Below are positions 9,103 to 17,586 of a DNA stretch of 61,640 nucleotides, piece after piece. How positions within the stretch are numbered: the first letter of the stretch is position 1; each line of letters begins with the position of its first letter. The notes below the pieces were generated by a model. That model had not been told where the DNA came from. It ran no database searches and saw nothing but the letters and a program-made list of their open reading frames with translations. Source of the DNA: Thermoplasmatales archaeon UBA509 (GTDB lineage: Archaea > Thermoplasmatota > Thermoplasmata > Thermoplasmatales > Thermoplasmataceae); NCBI GenBank assembly GCA_002498845.1, contig DAJC01000011.1, positions 1-61,640 of the forward strand, given 5' to 3'. The translations under genes and the position numbers were made by a program.

Positions 9103-9660
9103 ATGAATTCTACAGATCCTGACATCAGGGGAGAGGTGGACGAAAGCCGTGGATTACTGAAGAAGATACAGCTTGTAATACCCGGATTCAAAGGCTACAG
9201 GCAGCTCGATGACATCCGAGTGGCGGATGCACTGCTGAGAAAGCAGGTTTCCTACCTGCTGCAGCTATCAGAAAGCAGGCTTCAGGATGCCAGGTCCGCA
9301 GTGGTTTCTTCGGGAAACTTCCAGATGCTGACCACGATCGCATCTGTGCTGTCTCAGCTACAGCAGTTTGAGGGGGAACTCCTCCATTCCGAGCAGGTTT
9401 ATTCCGGAATATCACCTGCCATCAGGATCAACGCGGCAAGGTTGAATTCACTTTATGAATATGATTATGCATTCCTTCAGGGAGCTTCTGCCACTGCTCA
9501 GCTGTGTGATCTTTCAAAACTGCTGGAAAGCCCAGAAGAGGAAACTCTTGCCAGGAGAATCTCGGATATTAAGGATAACATTCAGAAAATGAAATATTCG
9601 TGGGAGCAAAGGGTCATAACTGTTGAGAGCATAAAACAGGTGCCAGGAGGCTCAGTCTGA
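9103..9660 (+). CDS. Helical protein, first gene of the SPFH/zinc-ribbon trio
   Basis: The 185-residue soluble protein is predicted to be almost wholly alpha-helical. It contains the segment GYRQLDDIRVADALLRKQ (about 28-45), reminiscent of a family often found near PspA-like or SPFH genes. I cannot name its biochemical role. Its stop overlaps the next start (TGATG at 9658-9662), so translation is coupled to the SPFH gene and the three products probably act together. A membrane-associated scaffold or stress-response partner is the best guess, by context only. Confidence 0.7.
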   Translation: MNSTDPDIRGEVDESRGLLKKIQLVIPGFKGYRQLDDIRVADALLRKQVSYLLQLSESRLQDARSAVVSSGNFQMLTTIASVLSQLQQFEGELLHSEQVYSGISPAIRINAARLNSLYEYDYAFLQGASATAQLCDLSKLLESPEEETLARRISDIKDNIQKMKYSWEQRVITVESIKQVPGGSV

Positions 9661-10805
9661 TGTTTGGAAAAAAATCTAGCAAGATACCATATTCAGGTGG
9701 CAGTGTTGCCGGTTCAATTACAATAGCCTGGGAAACGCAGTTCAAGGAAGGAAACGTAATGTGGAAGGTTCCCAGACTCATCCGGCTTAATGATAATATT
9801 GTGGTAAGGGAAGACGAAACTGCAGTATTTTTCAGGGACGGCAAAGTTCTCACCTACTTTGACCAGCCAAACAGGTATGCCCTGACGGATTTCAACGCAC
9901 CTGTTGTGGGAGAACTTCTTAAGTTTTTTTCGGGTGTTCAGCAGCAGGCTGAAGTTTATTACATACAGAGAAGGTTCCTTGACGGGAAATTTGGCAGCCC
10001 GGAACCATACCAGTTTACAGACCCCACATTCGGGGTTGTCAACCTTAAAGTTTACGGCGAATACAGGTGGAAGATATCCAGCCCTGAAAACTTCATCAAC
10101 CAGTTCGTGGGTACATTCAATGTTGAGACATCCGATGATGTGGAAGCAAGGATGCGGGAACAGATTGTAATCCTTGTATATACTGCCTTAGGCCAGATGA
10201 AGGAGAAAGGTCTCAAGGTTACAGACATACCCGCAAACCTCACAACAATTGAACAGATAATACTGGCAATGGCTCCTGATCATTTCAGGCAATACGGTGT
10301 TGAGATCAACAAGATTCAGGGCCTTAATATATCACTCCCAGACGAGGTGCAGAAGGCTATTGATACGAGGTCCGACATGTCAGTCCTGGGGGTGAATTAT
10401 ATCCAGTACCAGGCAGGACAGGCCATGGTTGATGCGGCAAAAAATCCAACAGGCGTTGCAGGAGCTGGAGCTGGCCTTGGAGTTGGTCTGGGAGCCGGCG
10501 CTGGGATGGGCTACGGGATGTCGGGGCAGCTGATGGGTGCAAGCCAGACTCAACCCACAAGGACGTGTCCCAAATGCGGATCACTGGTGCCCGCCAACGT
10601 GAGTTTCTGCCCGAACTGCGGCAGTCCTATGGGAAATCAAACAAATACGTGTCCCAAATGTGGTGCGGCAGTTCCCGCCGGGTCAAAATTCTGCCCGAAT
10701 TGCGGTTTTAACATGTCAACCCCGGCAACCAGGAAATGTCCTTCCTGTGGTGCGGAAGTATCATCTACTGCAAAGTTTTGTCCAAATTGCGGTAAACAAC
10801 TTTAG
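9660..10805 (+). CDS. SPFH-domain (YdjI-like) protein with three C-terminal zinc ribbons
   Basis: The N-terminal 260 residues match SPFH/virion-core-like proteins such as Bacillus YdjI (ITIAWETQFKEG, then a long beta-rich region and VETSDDVEARMREQI). A Gly/Ala-rich flexible linker follows at about 265-300. Three zinc ribbons come next, each of the pattern CPxCG-x9-12-CPNCG, at about 303-322, 332-351 and 361-379. SPFH proteins assemble on membranes into large scaffolds, and the ribbons are probable docking sites. The gene sits between the helical protein and another zinc-ribbon protein with overlaps or an 8-nt gap. This is the central component of a likely envelope-stress module. Confidence 0.82.
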   Translation: MFGKKSSKIPYSGGSVAGSITIAWETQFKEGNVMWKVPRLIRLNDNIVVREDETAVFFRDGKVLTYFDQPNRYALTDFNAPVVGELLKFFSGVQQQAEVYYIQRRFLDGKFGSPEPYQFTDPTFGVVNLKVYGEYRWKISSPENFINQFVGTFNVETSDDVEARMREQIVILVYTALGQMKEKGLKVTDIPANLTTIEQIILAMAPDHFRQYGVEINKIQGLNISLPDEVQKAIDTRSDMSVLGVNYIQYQAGQAMVDAAKNPTGVAGAGAGLGVGLGAGAGMGYGMSGQLMGASQTQPTRTCPKCGSLVPANVSFCPNCGSPMGNQTNTCPKCGAAVPAGSKFCPNCGFNMSTPATRKCPSCGAEVSSTAKFCPNCGKQL

Positions 10806-10813
10806 GTGATGAG

Positions 10814-11833
10814 ATGTATTGCATCAAATGCGGTTCGGAAATACCAGACGATGCTGTATACTGCCCGAAATGTGGGTTCAAGCAGGATCAGGGAAAAACA
10901 GGACAGGATTCCAGCCATCCAGCTCAGGCTACCGGTGAAAAGATCATAGCGGCATCCGATGTTACGGAACTCAAGTGTCCGGGATGCGGAGCGCCAATAA
11001 AGCCTCAGATAGGCGAGATGATAATTACATGCGAGTATTGCGGAGCGAGCATATCCCTTGCCAATGAAGGGTGGAAGAGCATTGAATCCAACACCATGCT
11101 GCCTCTAAAAATCCAGACAACTGACGAAGTCACCGGGATCATCAAAAGACTGATGGACAGGGGGTTGTTAAGAAGGCACATGGAAGAGAAATCCACCAGT
11201 GAAGGCATTTTCTTAAGCATTGTCCCGTACTGGATTGTCCCGGCCTCAGCCCGATCCCGTTATACCGCTGTCGATACCGGTGAGGAGATTGGAAAAGTTG
11301 CCGGAACTGCTGTTCTCGCGGGTCTCCTGGGAAGCGCCATGGGTGGACGTGGGCGAATAGGAATGGGAGGAGGAATGATGGGGGGTATGCTAATGGGCGG
11401 CATGATGATGGGTGGTATGGGTGGTGGCTCAGGCTCAGTGCGGTCATACACTCTGGACCAGAACTACAATTACCCGGTGGTAGCAGTTAAAGGGCTTACG
11501 GAATACCAGCCAAGGAACTACACTTTTGATCTCCCCGACAGGGTCATATTCGACGCATCGAAAGTTCCCAAGGGGACCAAGGTTTTGAATGGAGATATTG
11601 GGGAGGATTCTGCAAAGAATGAAGCCAAAACCAACGTGGATCAGATGCAGTCAGCAATGGTACACCAGAAGCACCATGGTGTCAGGAGCCTTGTAACAGA
11701 AATCGATACGTCTGACCCGGAACTCCTTCACGTGCCTGTATGGTTCGCAAAATTTGACAGTAAGGGCAAGAAGATCGCACTTGTTATAGACGGGCATTCA
11801 GGAAACCTGATCAACAGCATCGGCCTGGATTAG
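10814..11833 (+). CDS. Zinc-ribbon protein with Gly/Met-rich hinge, partner of the SPFH protein
   Basis: The 339-residue protein starts with a ribbon of the same type as its neighbour (MYCIKCGSEIP, then CPKCG). A second, larger ribbon is built from CPGCG and CEYCG at about 56-78. An alpha/beta region follows. Around 178-210 lies a hydrophobic Gly/Met-rich segment with many GGM repeats, which may insert in or lie on the membrane. The C-terminal domain (about 215-339) resembles the tail of YdjG-type proteins (VPVWFAKFDSKGKKIALVIDG). Matched ribbons in adjacent genes suggest that the two proteins pair. The function is not established. Confidence 0.72.
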   Translation: MYCIKCGSEIPDDAVYCPKCGFKQDQGKTGQDSSHPAQATGEKIIAASDVTELKCPGCGAPIKPQIGEMIITCEYCGASISLANEGWKSIESNTMLPLKIQTTDEVTGIIKRLMDRGLLRRHMEEKSTSEGIFLSIVPYWIVPASARSRYTAVDTGEEIGKVAGTAVLAGLLGSAMGGRGRIGMGGGMMGGMLMGGMMMGGMGGGSGSVRSYTLDQNYNYPVVAVKGLTEYQPRNYTFDLPDRVIFDASKVPKGTKVLNGDIGEDSAKNEAKTNVDQMQSAMVHQKHHGVRSLVTEIDTSDPELLHVPVWFAKFDSKGKKIALVIDGHSGNLINSIGLD

Positions 11834-11953
11834 GCCTTGCCTGCAGGTTTCCACCATTCCAAACCCTAGAACTGTTTCAGCTTCGAAGGAGTATCAGGGT
11901 AGCCACTCCCAGAGATGCATCATTCCATTATGAAGGGCTTTCTGAATTCTTGT

Positions 11954-13096
11954 TCATGATAGCGTTCGGTTTCCGCGGGACTTTATCTCCCTGATCACCG
12001 TTGGAATGTCAATCTTCATTGGACACACTTCGGAGCATCCACCGGAATGCATGCAGAATGAAGCAGGCCATGGATCGTTGTTTGTGATGTAATTCCACAT
12101 TACTCCAGTGGGTCCCCCGTAGGGAGATTTTGTGGATATCCATTCCTTTCCAATGGCTCTGTATACCGGGCATGCCAGGTAGCATCTCCCGCATTTGATA
12201 CAGAGCAGTGCTTCCTTGATCTTTTCATCCCTGCTGGCATTCAGCCTCCCGTTGTCAATGAGCACAAGGTGAAAATCCTTGGGGCCAGTGGCTGGAGATA
12301 CACGTTTCAACTCAATATCGCCCGTGGAGCTGGGACCGGAAGTGATATTGATGTATGTTGGCGGAAATAACCCGGCATAAGCTGACTGCACATAGATCTC
12401 ATTCAGTGCGTCTGGAAGAGTTGGAACGATCTTGTCAATGCCAGTAACAGAAATGTGGGTCTGGGGAAGTACTGAATCGATCCTTATGTTTCCCTCGTTT
12501 TCAACAAGCGCTATGGAACCCGAATCTGCTGCTACAGCGTTTGCTCCTGTTATTCCAACGTCGGCTTTTATGTATTTATCCATGAGAAATTTCCTAACTG
12601 CAGCCACAATATCTTCAATCTTCGAATCTTTTGTGATGTTTTTGTCAATCCTGGAAACCAGGGTAGCAGCATCCTCTCTTGTAAGATCAATTGCAGGTGC
12701 AACGATATGTGCAGGCCATCCGTTCTGCAACTGAACAAGATATTCTCCCAGATCAGTCTCCCATGCATCATTTCCAGTTTCCTGAAGGAATTCTCTGAGC
12801 CCTATCTCATAGGCAACGTTTGACTTTGAGAACACGACAGTTTTCTTTGTACTGACAATTTTGCCTATTATTTTGCGGGCTTCATCTGCATCCCTGGCCA
12901 GATATGCATGACCGCCAAGTTTCTCCACATTTTTCATGGTTTCCTGAATGTACCTGGGGAGATCCTCGAGGACCTGAAGCTTCTTTTTCCTGAGATCTTC
13001 AGCTATGGCTGGAATATACGGATAATTCTTCAGTACATGTTCAACTTCCCTGTTGTTCCCTTTTATCACCAGGTCTGCCACATCTGTCCAGTTCAT
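11954..13096 (-). CDS. LutB/LldF-like iron-sulfur protein (LUD domain plus two 4Fe-4S sites)
   Basis: The N-terminal 280 residues form a LUD domain (TKKTVVFSKSNVAYEIGL, SGPSSTGDIE). After it come two cluster motifs: CIKCGRCYLACP at about 300-311, and the atypical CMHSGGCSEVCP at about 348-359. In bacteria the LutABC proteins oxidise L-lactate and pass electrons to the respiratory chain. Here it pairs with a LutA-like gene that overlaps by 4 nt, and there is no LutC. The second cluster motif has CX5CX3CP spacing rather than the usual CX2CX2CX3CP, so one cluster may be incomplete. Membrane-associated electron transfer from a hydroxyacid is likely, and lactate is unproven. Confidence 0.8.
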   Translation of the reverse strand: MNWTDVADLVIKGNNREVEHVLKNYPYIPAIAEDLRKKKLQVLEDLPRYIQETMKNVEKLGGHAYLARDADEARKIIGKIVSTKKTVVFSKSNVAYEIGLREFLQETGNDAWETDLGEYLVQLQNGWPAHIVAPAIDLTREDAATLVSRIDKNITKDSKIEDIVAAVRKFLMDKYIKADVGITGANAVAADSGSIALVENEGNIRIDSVLPQTHISVTGIDKIVPTLPDALNEIYVQSAYAGLFPPTYINITSGPSSTGDIELKRVSPATGPKDFHLVLIDNGRLNASRDEKIKEALLCIKCGRCYLACPVYRAIGKEWISTKSPYGGPTGVMWNYITNNDPWPASFCMHSGGCSEVCPMKIDIPTVIREIKSRGNRTLS

Positions 13097-13995
13097 GCCA
13101 TCACCTCAGCTATGTCTTTCACATTTCCGAATTCAGACAGGTTTTCATAACATAGTGGGCAGACTACCAGGATGGTGTCTGAAACGGTGTTGAGCTGCTT
13201 TACCCTCAGACTTGCAACCTTACTGCTTATTTCTGCATTGACTGGGCCGATGGGTCCGCCACAGCAGAAGGAGGTTGACTTCCCCGTAACATCAGGATCT
13301 TCAAGGAGTTCAATTCCGGCGTTCTTTGCTACCAGCCGCACATCGTCATACATGCCCAGAAATCTGGAATACAGACAGGAATCATGAAGAACGAACTTTC
13401 CAGACCCATTTGTGCCGCTGATGGCATTGAGGTAAGGCGTGGATTTAATGTCAAATCCTATCATTTTCTTGAGATTTGTCAGGCTGTTGGTTGTATGCGG
13501 GTCAACGGTGTATATATTCTTTACACCCCTTGACTTGAAGAGGGAAAGCAGTTTTCTTCCGTACTCCATGAACTCATCAACAAATCCCAGTTCAAGCAGC
13601 AGAGAACCGCTGTAAGGCTCATCCTCGTAAAGGTATCCACACTTTATGCCTGACTTGAGCAGCATTGAGTAGATATTTTTCAGTATTCTGGTTGACCTTT
13701 CAGCCTCTGATTTATCTGTTTTGATTAACCGTGATCCAACTGAGGCTATCATTTTGGACCCTCCAAGTTTTGTGAACAGGGGAATGTATTTCTCATAATT
13801 TTTGAAAATGCTCCCCATCTGATACATATGTGATGTGAAAATTATGGTGTCAGTATTACGTGGGACGTCAGCCTCAACAGCCCATCTGCTGCTTGCTTTC
13901 ATATCAACAGGGAAAGGAAGGTAGGTTTCCATAAGGTTCCCGTATACCAGCTTCCGGATAGCAGGAAGCTCTTTCATAACAGCCTTTTCATCCAT
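13093..13995 (-). CDS. LutA/HdrB-like CCG-domain iron-sulfur protein
   Basis: The C-terminal half holds a complete cysteine-rich CCG domain: HDSCLYSRFLG (about 206), FCCGGPIG (about 247) and CPLCYENL (about 285). CCG domains carry non-cubane or 4Fe-4S clusters in heterodisulfide reductase, succinate dehydrogenase and LutA. The N-terminal half has the outline of a second CCG domain, but its cysteines are gone (EDEPYSGSL where CCG is expected, VDPHTT where CPxC is expected). Only one cluster site therefore remains. The stop overlaps the downstream LutB-like start by 4 nt. It is probably an electron-transfer subunit for a hydroxyacid dehydrogenase. Confidence 0.78.
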   Translation of the reverse strand: MDEKAVMKELPAIRKLVYGNLMETYLPFPVDMKASSRWAVEADVPRNTDTIIFTSHMYQMGSIFKNYEKYIPLFTKLGGSKMIASVGSRLIKTDKSEAERSTRILKNIYSMLLKSGIKCGYLYEDEPYSGSLLLELGFVDEFMEYGRKLLSLFKSRGVKNIYTVDPHTTNSLTNLKKMIGFDIKSTPYLNAISGTNGSGKFVLHDSCLYSRFLGMYDDVRLVAKNAGIELLEDPDVTGKSTSFCCGGPIGPVNAEISSKVASLRVKQLNTVSDTILVVCPLCYENLSEFGNVKDIAEVMA

Positions 13996-14355
13996 TATAC
14001 CATCCTGAAGAAATAATCTGAATGGTTATTAAAATTGACCTTCGGGTTGCTTTGTCAACATTCTATTGTATTTAGGGGGTTTTCGCTCTATAAACAGAAA
14101 TATCCATACTTTTATGACTTAACATCTGCGATGTCATATAATAAATATTTCAGACTAGTTAACAGCGGGGAATGGCGTAAATTCTTGATGGATTGACATA
14201 CTGTGTTATGATTAAATTGCATATATTAATATCTGCATCGTAATTAGCCATCTGTACTACATTTCGAGGATCATAAATCAAAATGACCTCCAGATTTCAA
14301 AAGTTCTAACAGGTTATAATGTAACTATAAATATTTCTAACCAGTAGAACTTAAT
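13996..14355. promoter_or_regulatory. AT-rich divergent intergenic region with an inverted repeat around the MFS promoter
   Basis: This 360-base stretch contains no gene. At its right end a TATA box (ATAAATA, 14328-14334) lies about 25 nt upstream of the MFS start codon, so the message is probably leaderless. An 8-bp inverted repeat, AAGTTCTA at 14301-14308 and TAGAACTT at 14345-14352, brackets that TATA box. The downstream arm lies at the expected transcript start. It is a good operator candidate. Confidence 0.5.
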
Positions 14356-15747
14356 ATGGTAGACGCAAGTAATGACCATGCTAGTGAAAATAGAAACTAT
14401 AAAGGTAGCGTTGGTGATAGATTAGATAGGCTACCTCTAAGTGGTTTTCATTTAAGGCTCACTATGCTAATAACTGGTGGTGAATTTATCATCACCTTCC
14501 TGCTGATTGGTGTAGGAGGCTTATTAGACATAGTTTCGAAAGTGCTAGATCTTTCAATAACAATCGCAACATATGTTATGCCAACATCATTTTATGCAGG
14601 TATGTTTATAGGAACCATTGGATTTGGAAGACTTGCCGATAAATACGGTCGTCGGCTGATATACTTTTTCAATCTCATAATTTTTGCAGTTGGTGCAATA
14701 ATAGCAGGGCTGATGAGTAACTATGTTCTTATTGCCATATTTATGTTCATAGCTGGCATGGGAGTCGGTGCCGAAGTTCCACTTGGTGATACATATATTA
14801 GCGAAACCATGACCAAGGAAACAAGGGGACAGAGGCTGGCACTTGTATATACGATTGCTATTTTGTCTGCCCCAATTGGGGCTTTTGCTTTGCTTGAACT
14901 CTCTAAATGGGATCTGGCAAATAGCTGGAGAGTTTTCCTTATAGCTCTTGGAATAGGTGCACTTGCTTTTCAGATTGTAAGGTACCGTATCATAGAATCA
15001 CCAAGGTGGCTAGAATCTCAAGGCAAATATGAGGCAGCCGACTCAATCGTAAGTAAGATAGAAGAAACTGTAAAAAAGGAGAGAAAACTTCAGGAGCTCC
15101 CTCCTGTAACAACATATTCAGAAGTTTTAAAGGAGAAGCCAAAATGGGTGGACCTTTTTGACGCTAAGTTAAGAAAGAATACAGTGATGGTTCTTATATT
15201 CCAGTATGCCCAAAGTGGGGTATTCTTCGGTTTCACTGCTCTTGTTCCAACAATATTGGTCGATAAGGGTTACACCATTGCGAGCACATTTCTCTTCACA
15301 ATGATAATTTTCTCCGGCTTCGTGATCGGAAGCATTGTGAATATTTTCTATATAGATCGAATAGAAAGAAAATATGGTGTGGTTATGTTCATCGTCCTAG
15401 CAGGAGTTTTCGGAATAATCTTTGCTCTATCAGTAAATTCGATTGAATTGATCATATTTGGATTTCTTGTAGCTTTCTTCCTCTGGAATATGTCGAATTT
15501 CTTCCATCAGTACCAGGCAGAGATTTTCCCAACAAAGCTGAGAGCAAGCGGAACAGGTCTTGGGCAATCCATTAATGCCCTTGCGTCGGCTTCTGTTCCA
15601 ACCTTAATCATAGTGTACGTTCTTTCACACGGGATTCTAGTGGTCTTCCTGACACTCACAATATTGGTTCTCATAGTGGTAGTCGATATAATGCTGTTCG
15701 GTCCGAAAACTAGCAGGAAGGAGTTAGAAAAGATATCCAATCTGTGA
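14356..15747 (+). CDS. MFS transporter, sugar/organic-acid porter type
   Basis: The 463-residue protein has about 12 transmembrane helices and the major-facilitator signature GRLADKYGRR at about 94-103 between helices 2 and 3. It also carries the inner-loop motif ESPRWLESQGKYEAA (about 213-227), common in sugar porters and aromatic-acid:proton symporters. Codons in this gene are richer in A/T than in neighbouring operons. The alpha/beta hydrolase gene follows immediately, so the pair may import and hydrolyse one substrate, for example an ester or lactone. The substrate is not identifiable. Confidence 0.85.
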   Translation: MVDASNDHASENRNYKGSVGDRLDRLPLSGFHLRLTMLITGGEFIITFLLIGVGGLLDIVSKVLDLSITIATYVMPTSFYAGMFIGTIGFGRLADKYGRRLIYFFNLIIFAVGAIIAGLMSNYVLIAIFMFIAGMGVGAEVPLGDTYISETMTKETRGQRLALVYTIAILSAPIGAFALLELSKWDLANSWRVFLIALGIGALAFQIVRYRIIESPRWLESQGKYEAADSIVSKIEETVKKERKLQELPPVTTYSEVLKEKPKWVDLFDAKLRKNTVMVLIFQYAQSGVFFGFTALVPTILVDKGYTIASTFLFTMIIFSGFVIGSIVNIFYIDRIERKYGVVMFIVLAGVFGIIFALSVNSIELIIFGFLVAFFLWNMSNFFHQYQAEIFPTKLRASGTGLGQSINALASASVPTLIIVYVLSHGILVVFLTLTILVLIVVVDIMLFGPKTSRKELEKISNL

Positions 15748-15752
15748 TTTTC

Positions 15753-16526
15753 ATGACCATTACTAAAAATTTTATAAATTATGAAAATAGAGATATTAGA
15801 TATATTTGTTCAGGGAATGGTGAAGATCAAGTTCTCTGTATTCAAGGATGGGGCTTACCAGTGGAGATATGGGAGAAATTTTTCCTTGCAATGGAATCTC
15901 TAAAGAACAATTTTAAATTTTATTGCATTGATATTGGCTCAATAAATATGGATAAGAATTGTACTCTCGATCACCTAGGTCGAAGTGTCAATGATCTTAT
16001 TGATAGATTGCAAATAGATCCTAAAGTGATTATGGGGCACTCAATGGGAGTGACAATCATGTTCTATCTTTTAGAGCAAAACTTCGTTAGCCCAGATGCT
16101 CTTGTAGTAATTGATTCTGGAGTTAGGTCTTCTAGCAGAACGCCAGATCTTATAGAGTTGGTCAAGAAAAAAAATTTCAAGGGAGAATATTTTAAGGATA
16201 TTATTAAGTCTTTTTTTAGAAGCATAGATAACGCAGACGTGCAAAGGTTATTTGAAAAGGGGAGTCTTTTCAATAGTGATGATCTCATATGTCAATTACG
16301 AGCAATATCATCTTTTAATTTCACAGAATTCGTTAAAAAAATTACAATACCCTCTATGATTTGCTATGGTAAATATGACATGAATAGGAAAATGGATGAG
16401 GTTTCTGAAATTAGCAAATTGATACAAAAGTCAGAGTTTGTGCTTTTCGATCATTCGGGGCATTGTCCGATGTATGAGGAACCGGATAAATTCTCTTTAG
16501 AATTCAAGAATTTCAACAATGAATAA
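15753..16526 (+). CDS. Alpha/beta-fold hydrolase
   Basis: This is a cytosolic serine hydrolase of about 257 residues. The nucleophile elbow is GHSMGV (about residue 94), the acid is probably Asp in CYGKYDMN (about 212), and the base is His in FDHSGHCPMY (about 236). The triad is therefore complete. Likely activities are esterase, lactonase or C-C hydrolase. The gene is clearly AT-rich compared with the rest of the window and starts just after the MFS stop. A GTG at 15744 overlapping that stop is an alternative start. The low GC suggests recent acquisition of the MFS-hydrolase pair. Confidence 0.82.
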   Translation: MTITKNFINYENRDIRYICSGNGEDQVLCIQGWGLPVEIWEKFFLAMESLKNNFKFYCIDIGSINMDKNCTLDHLGRSVNDLIDRLQIDPKVIMGHSMGVTIMFYLLEQNFVSPDALVVIDSGVRSSSRTPDLIELVKKKNFKGEYFKDIIKSFFRSIDNADVQRLFEKGSLFNSDDLICQLRAISSFNFTEFVKKITIPSMICYGKYDMNRKMDEVSEISKLIQKSEFVLFDHSGHCPMYEEPDKFSLEFKNFNNE

Positions 16527-16752
16527 ATTTCGTCAGAGTTCCTACCTTAAATATATAAAATGCCTGCTCTTGAATTTTGAATTATTTTCCCTCATTACCA
16601 CAGAAAGATTGATATTTGCTGCTCGGAACCAACCTTTGTAATCAATCTTCCATAGTGAAATTTTATCAAAAAGGCGGTACATCTAGCAATATGTCGGATA
16701 AAGGTAGGGTATGGTGTATTTTGACCGATACGATGTTAGAACGGTGTCTTCA

Positions 16753-17397
16753 TCAGCGAAACATCAAACCGAGGATTTTCTTTTCCGCATTCCTGAGATG
16801 ATACAGTACCGTGGGTTTTCTTATGTTAAAACGCCTTGATATATCATCAAGATTGTATCCTCTCGGCCACTGATAATAGCCGTTGCTCACGGCTGACCTC
16901 AGTATCTCAAATTCCATTGTTGTGAGCTGCCCATACAGGGGAACATAATTTCTATTCATCAAAGAAGCCAGGTCCTCCTGCCTGAGTCTTGAGACGGTGA
17001 AATCGTCAATATGATTCTTCTTTTCTATGTTGTGGATAATTGGTTCACACTTTTCCCTGCTTGAAACAATGCAAGCTACATTCTCCATACCTGATCCAAT
17101 CACAACAGGGAAAATAGGAAAACCACCTCCATCCACAATTGAATGGATTATTCCATGTCCCCGCTTGACAGAATTCATAATCATGAATTTGCCAACTCCA
17201 TAAATATTTCTATTGATAATATCGCGCGATTGAAAATCAATCTTCTCAGGCGAGAGATCGGTTCTTGCATAGGAAAGAACAAGATTCTGGCCTCTGGACA
17301 TTGGATTCACATAGGAGACGTTTACCGGGGTTTCCAGTACATCCGAAAGTTTAGAGAGTCCACAGTTGCTGTTGATCTTGATCTCACAATAGAACAT
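16753..17397 (-). CDS. HTH_10 (bacterio-opsin activator-like) transcription regulator
   Basis: The 214-residue protein has an N-terminal ligand-binding-like region. Its C-terminal helix-turn-helix (about 162-212) is of the Bat/HTH_10 class: LTTMEFEILRSAVSNGYY, then a second helix and IRKPTVLYHLRNAEKKI. Such proteins act as metabolite-responsive activators or repressors in archaea. It lies convergent to the MFS/hydrolase pair and could regulate it or the CoA pathway on its other side. A TATA-like element at about 17423-17431 lies 30 nt upstream of the ATG. Confidence 0.82.
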   Translation of the reverse strand: MFYCEIKINSNCGLSKLSDVLETPVNVSYVNPMSRGQNLVLSYARTDLSPEKIDFQSRDIINRNIYGVGKFMIMNSVKRGHGIIHSIVDGGGFPIFPVVIGSGMENVACIVSSREKCEPIIHNIEKKNHIDDFTVSRLRQEDLASLMNRNYVPLYGQLTTMEFEILRSAVSNGYYQWPRGYNLDDISRRFNIRKPTVLYHLRNAEKKILGLMFR

Positions 17398-17586
17398 TAC
17401 GCATAATGTAGGATTTAGTTGGCATTATACATTTCGGTCATTGTTATATTTAACATTAAGACGGGAATAGCAACAAAATGCAGCGTTATCATCAATACTG
17501 CCACATGAATTGCGTTGTGGCTAATGAAAGTGCATTATTCGATACTTTCACTGGACAGTAATCTGGGTAATGGGGATTATGGAGAT

